This document shows positions 59,330-64,000 of a stretch of DNA of 64,000 nt, in pieces. Position 1 is the stretch's first letter, and every line of letters starts with the position of its first letter. The position numbers were made by a program, and so were the translations under genes. Location of the stretch: assembly GCA_947652605.1 (NCBI GenBank), contig OX393579.1:45142970-45206969 (forward strand), read 5' to 3'. Source of the stretch: Elmis aenea (Eukaryota; Arthropoda; Insecta; Coleoptera; Elmidae). A model generated the notes under the pieces. That model saw only the letters and a program-made list of their open reading frames with translations, ran no database searches and was not told the origin of the DNA.

Positions 59330-60320
59330 TCTACACTACAATGATCGATCGGCAAGTGTTTAAAGTTAGGTTAGATTTACGTTAGGTCGTTTTAATAGAA
59401 AATGTTTAGTTGAACTACCAGACGCTGTATGAACTATTCATGAAATTAACTGTTTATTTATTATTTTTATAAAAGTATCTTGGAATAATCAAATATGTTA
59501 ATAGGGTAGGTGTCTTATATCTGACAATTAAATTATTTGTTATAAAGATATAGTTGGTAGTTACAAACGATAAAAAAGACCATTTTTAAAATATAATGTT
59601 TTATTGACACATAAAATACTGGTACAAGTTAACACAAACATTTTTATATTTTTCAATATAACATTATAAGAATTATAGTAAAGTAATACTGAATAAAAAC
59701 AACATTATAAAACTATTTATACAAAAAGCAACACTTAATCGATGTATCAGTTACTACAACAAATAAGGAAACTTAAACAGCGCCTTAATGCGAAATATTA
59801 AAAAAAAAATACATAGTACTAATACTAACTATTACAAAAACGAACGTACATAAGTACTTTACACTACATTGGCAATGGTAACACTAAAACTAACAGGTAA
59901 GGAACTAAACTATAATAATAAACAAAAAAGATGGGCAAATAAGAGAAGCACTACTATTTTATGAACAAAAGAATATCGCTTCTGTTTTCAATTTAAATGT
60001 ATAAGTTGCATAAAAACAATGGCAAAATGGTAAGAACTTGAATGAAATGTGCAATTTTTGTGTGAATGGAATAAAGACTTCTTAATGATTTTTTGTCAGG
60101 AAAGAATATTGCGATTAAAAAAAAGTTGAGAAAAAACATAACAAAACTGCAAACATTTACAAAACACATGGTCAGTCAGTCTCAAATATTCGATTTGTCA
60201 AGATAGTGTATAGTATACACAAGCACTTTGTTTTTAAACAGCACTTCTCAAACTGTTGTAAAGATATATACAAGTACATTTACCTGTGCAACAAATAACT
60301 ATTTATTAAAATTTTGGCTG
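59330..60320. other. AT-rich intergenic or 3'UTR DNA, no other feature
   Basis: Apart from the possible poly(A) signal at 59600, nothing is supported. Confidence 0.4.
59600..59605 (-). terminator. Possible poly(A) signal of the Methuselah-like gene
   Basis: AATAAA on the minus strand, about 1.9 kb past the receptor stop. If used, the 3'UTR would include the piggyBac-like element at 60325-61178. Other AT-rich signals exist, so this is weak. Confidence 0.25.
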
Positions 60321-60611
60321 TTAACCCTTTCAGCCCGAAGACCGTATATTTCCGCAATAAAATTTTGTGACCAACTGCCGAAGGCCGTGTTTTTTCGAAC
60401 TTATTATATTTAGACGACGAACACCGTACGCGTCCGTTTGATAGGTTAAAATACGTTTATTAGGCTCTATAGATTCGTGTAAAATCGTTTAAACTCGCGT
60501 GCATATCAGTGCATTAGTCAGTCTCAGTTTTAACGTGTTTATTGTGCTTATAGTTGATTTTATTTTAAAATACAAAGGTAATTATTATATTTTATTTAAC
60601 AGTTTAGTAAA

Positions 60612-60768
60612 ATTCCAACGGAAGAAGGAAGTAAACAAAAAGTTAGGAGATGCGTTGTTTGTAGTAAGCATGATAAAAGAAAAGAAACGTCGTATTATTG
60701 CAAGGATTGCAATGCTCCTCTTTGCATAATTCCTGTTTCGAAATTTATCATTGTAAACGTAATTACTA
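60612..60768 (+). pseudogene. piggyBac transposase C-terminal cysteine-rich domain remnant
   Basis: In one frame: GSKQKVRRCVVCSKHDKRKE then TSYYCKDCNAPLCII; after a one-base shift, CFEIYHCKRNY and stop. The order R-R-C-x-x-C...T-x-Y-x-C-x-x-C-x-x-x-L-C-x-x-P-C-F-x-x-Y-H is the piggyBac C-terminal zinc domain. The rest of the transposase is gone. Confidence 0.85.
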
Positions 60769-61092
60769 ACAAACATATTTAATTATAATTTTTTGAAAAT
60801 AAACAGAAAAAATTGAATATGTATTTTGATTTCTAACAGTGTTGATCATTACGTATAATATTCGAGTAGTGAGACCGCGAAACGTAGTTTGCCGAAGACA
60901 ATTTGATAATTTCCTGTTTCGAAATTTATCATTGTAAACGTAATTACTAACAAACATTTTTGATTACAATTTTTTGAAAATAAACAGATAAAATTGAATA
61001 TGCGTTTTTATTTCTAACAGTGTTGATAATTACGTATAATATTCGAGTAGTGAGACCGAGGAACGTATTTTGCCGAAGACAATTTGGTACAA
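60731..61092 (+). repeat. 181-bp tandem duplication inside piggyBac-like element 3
   Basis: TCCTGTTTCGAAATTTATCA at 60731 returns at 60912, and the copies run through ATTCGAGTAGTGAGACCG and TTGCCGAAGACAATTTG. Roughly 95 percent alike. The end of the transposase remnant lies in the first copy. Confidence 0.85.
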
Positions 61093-61182
61093 TGACGAAG
61101 GCCGTACGATTCCGCAAACGTCTAAAATAGCCCGGCATACGGGCATTTCTAATAAAAAAGTAGTCAGGGCTGAAAGGGTTAA

Positions 61183-61542
61183 TGTAAATTTAAAAAAAAA
61201 TCCGTTGATTATCTAAGTTACAAATTTTTTTTAAAAATATTATTTTACGCCATTAGGTTGCTTTGTGTACCAGTTTGAAAAAAGCCATAGTAGAACATAA
61301 AAACTTATAAATAACGCAATTCACAGATAACTTACAAACACATTACACAATTTTCTTATCCTAACATAAGAATAGGTGACTAGTTACAATTAATTATCTA
61401 CACATAGCACTTTTGGCTTTGATACCGAGCTTCGAATATTATTCAAAAAAATAAATAGCGTACAAAAATGTTATTGCTCCCACGTCTCATAATAAAAATG
61501 TTTATTGTCAATTTATTTGGCATCTTTGAGTTAATGCAAAAA
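61183..61542. other. Likely 3'UTR of the Methuselah-like gene
   Basis: AT-rich, directly downstream of the receptor stop; no other feature seen. Confidence 0.4.
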
Positions 61543-63931
61543 CTAACAACTAGTTTCTAGGGGTACTGATTTTGTGTTATTGGTGACGCTATGATTAGTG
61601 ATGGTATCACCCATGGAAGGTAAACCTTGCGAGCTGGATGAATGATGGTTCGTTGTACCAGCTGTGCCTGTTGTGTGATGTTTTCTCCAACACCACCATC
61701 GTTTTACTGCTGTTAAAACCTATAACAAATACAAACATTTAACACATTTAACTTCTGCAATATACACAGATCATTACCACTTTAAATATTTTAATATTTA
61801 GTTTGAATTTTTTCATATTTGTAAAAGTTTTTTAACTGTTATACAGGGTGATTGATTGAGACCGGTACTTAAAAATATATAAAGAATGAAAAAGGGTATG
61901 GATCTGAAATTTTGATTATGACCATAATGGCATCTGATCTATTTATTGAAGATATTTTCAAGATGGCGACACTTCCGGAAACACCGGAAATTGACGTCTA
62001 CTTTCTTATTTCAAATACAATGGTCTATTTTTTATTGCGTATTTGGATTTAAAACGTTATTTAAGAGGGACTTTTGTTAGCATTACCTATACCCAAATGC
62101 AGTCATTTTTTAGATTGTTGGACTTTTTTGAAAATTTTTTGATTTTCATCGTGATGCTTAATATTATCTAACGCAGCCATTTTTGAAGAAAAACCGCTTA
62201 AATTTAGACCATGCTTAGAAGAAACCTTGGAGTACATCCTGGAATTTTTGCAATCGATGCATTACTAGCAGGGTGTCCAAAATTTAATTTTCTTTTAATA
62301 CAACTTCAGACTCGTTTTTTTCAAATACAATGGCCAAACTTTTTTTTCATTTTCTAATGCAAAATTACATTCTGCATCAATATGTATTCGCGTTTCCTAT
62401 ACTATCTGCAACAATTTTCGAGTTATTAAGAATTTTTGATAAAGTTAAGAGAAATTGCAACATTTTTAAATAGTAGGCCTTGGAACATACTCTAAGGAAG
62501 ACATATCTACCTCCAAATTGTTTAAAAATCGCTTAATTTTATTTTACAGCTCTTCAAAGTTTTTAAAAACTTCTAAATATGTAGCTTTGCATATTTTTTT
62601 GATAAACGTTCTAAAATTTTGACTTCACAGTTTGTCAATTTGGTATACATACTCCAAAAATTACATAACTACTTTCTGTTCGTTTAGGAAAGTCATAATT
62701 TGTTTTTACAGTAGATACAAATTATTGAATTATTTTCAAGGGTGGTGCCTTTATATACCATTATAATTATCATTAGATTATTGAACACTTATTAATCATT
62801 ACATACACTTTCTGTTATGAGTTTTTGTTTTCAAAACCATATAAAGTACCTTAATTAACTTTTATTTTGATTGCAACATTGCCTTTTCAAATGTCACGCC
62901 ACTATGATGAATCTGTTAATTAAAGAACGCCACTAAATACGTTTGTGTAAAACACTGTTTTCACAATGTAAAGTAAATTATGTATTTAAAAATACATCAT
63001 CTTGAAAGAGCGCGACAGTTTTGCAAAAATTAAATTAGCGTACATGCCATAGACGCAAATGCTTGAAAAATATAATAGGTGCTTAGTTCAGTTCTCTGCC
63101 AAAAAAAATGCGAGTCATTGAACTGCGTTCTACAGTAAATATACACACATCCGTAAATAACAATTTGGGTATATAGCATAATTTAAAAAAAAAAAATACT
63201 TTTTAAAGATTACTTACTCATGATTCAGTAATATATAATAAGAATAGAACACAATGAAACAAGTTATAAATTATCAATGACTACAGCGATCGTGTTTTGT
63301 TTAGTCCAAAACAACGATTTTGCGCAAAATAATAACTTTTAAACAAATTTTTCTGAAAGTTTTCCTATGTATGCTTATTTTTTTAATGCACTATCAGGTT
63401 TAAAATTTAATTCTCTATCAGAATCAATAAAAATAAAAAAAGTATACCATGTAATTTCAAAAAAAAATTGACTATCGCCAGTCTAACATATTTCATCGTA
63501 GAAAAAACATTTGAACGTCATTCGATACTAAATTTTTCACGATTGAAAAAATATAAGGTTTATACGGGTTTCCTCTAAAAATAACAAACTTATAGGGGTG
63601 TGAGGGTGAGACAGACAAACTGAATCACCCACCCTTTATACATATATTCAAATAGTATGCTTTACCACAATGTTCTAATTCTTTATATTCGCTGAACCGG
63701 TAGGTTTTTTGTATTTTACTTATAAATAACAATAAAAGATTATATTAATTTTAATTTACCTGTGGTTGACAGCCAACTACGATGAAGATAAACACGCCTT
63801 GGAGACAGTTGATGAGATCCGTAACGTACCACAATTCTTGGGGGCCACCGACTGCCCAAGACAATACATCGGCTATCCAAGTGATGCCCATCACTATAAC
63901 TAATTTTAGACATACTCGTCCCAAGGCGGCC
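61543..63931 (-). CDS. Methuselah-like G-protein-coupled receptor, last two coding exons (partial)
   Basis: Exon 63760-63931 (acceptor TTTTTTAG, donor GTAAAT) encodes the sixth and seventh membrane segments: [20 protein letters not shown], a short loop with [10 protein letters not shown], then [18 protein letters not shown]. The pattern WAVGGP...[13 protein letters not shown] is typical of insect Methuselah-type secretin-class receptors. The next exon, 61543-61719, continues in phase with [13 protein letters not shown], a basic Trp-rich juxtamembrane start of the cytoplasmic tail, followed by a Ser/Thr/His-rich tail ending ETSC and a TAG stop. The intron between them is 2040 bp. The ligand-binding ectodomain and five membrane segments lie beyond 64000. 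An adhesion-type receptor is the alternative. Its ligand cannot be judged from this part. Confidence 0.85.
61844..62300 (+). repeat. CAGGGTG-started repeat(s) in the receptor intron
   Basis: TA-CAGGGTGATTGATTGAGAC at 61844 and CAGGGTGTCCAAAATTT at 62269. No inverted arms found, so these are probably separate single arms of related families. Confidence 0.4.
63300..63645 (-). repeat. Lone diverged arm of foldback family D
   Basis: TTTTTTTAATGCACTATCAG, TCTCTATCAGAATCAATAAA, TATACCATGTAATTT, TTCATCGTAGA and CAAACTGAATCACCC follow the right arm of 40353-41884. It sits in the last intron of the receptor gene. Confidence 0.7.
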
Positions 63932-64000
63932 CTAAAAAAGATACAAATATTCGTTAAAATCACCAATAATTATAAATTATATATTTTAACAAAAAAAGGC

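Larger units (their letters stand above)
60325..61178. mobile_element. piggyBac-like non-autonomous element 3
   Basis: TTAA at 60321-60324 and 61179-61182. Perfect 12-bp ends CCCTTTCAGCCC and GGGCTGAAAGGG. CCGAAGGCCGT-type words recur near both ends (60378, 61097). Inside are a transposase fragment and a 181-bp tandem duplication. Confidence 0.93.

Overview
The window looks like an insect nuclear contig, perhaps from a beetle; the order is inferred only from the style of the repeats and the AT-rich background. There are four host genes, all in the right-hand 16 kb. The left 48 kb is an intergenic desert made almost entirely of decayed and nested transposable elements.

Host genes. PHF5A (48259-48591, minus, one coding exon plus a 5'UTR intron) lies head to head with MTO1 (49027-56039, plus, ten coding exons). 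The MTO1 splice phases close exactly into a 668-residue protein. A short shared promoter region separates them. PHF5A is a subunit of the SF3b splicing complex; MTO1 is the FAD-dependent mitochondrial tRNA wobble-uridine modifier. Downstream on the minus strand is a C2H2 zinc-finger gene (about 56600-59140) whose frame is broken several times, mostly by losses in GT/CA runs. Beyond it are the last two coding exons of a Methuselah-like GPCR (61543-63931) that continues past the right edge.

Mobile DNA. The commonest class is a set of long palindromic (foldback) elements ending in CAGGGTG/CACCCTG with TA target duplications: 3240-6013, 13634-15150, 29719-30593, 37232-37857, 40353-41884, 44731-45354, 50685-52419, 51065-51762 and 53741-54663, plus single arms. 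Two carry the C-terminal part of a mariner-like DDE transposase and a third carries what looks like the N-terminal part, so they are probably internally rearranged relatives of such elements. Other elements with defined ends are a Tc1-like element (19520-21080), three piggyBac-like elements flanked by TTAA (2110-2682, 40845-41433, 60325-61178), hAT-like elements with 8-bp duplications (27958-29118, 30800-31009, 32486-32833, 33360-34601, 38272-44138), a Helitron-like insertion with a paralogous empty site (29909-30162), an element with a MADF-domain remnant (22706-23495), and an unclassified element with a 10-bp duplication that fills MTO1 intron 8 (53141-55566). Remnants without clear ends include mariner, Jockey, RTE-like, Penelope-like, Harbinger and a tRNA-derived SINE.

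Nesting is deep: piggyBac in a foldback in a hAT; a non-LTR retrotransposon in a foldback in an older repeat; a Helitron in a foldback; a hAT in a dispersed repeat; foldbacks inside MTO1 introns. Several paralogous empty sites allow relative ages to be read. All comparisons were made by eye; no alignment or database search was run.
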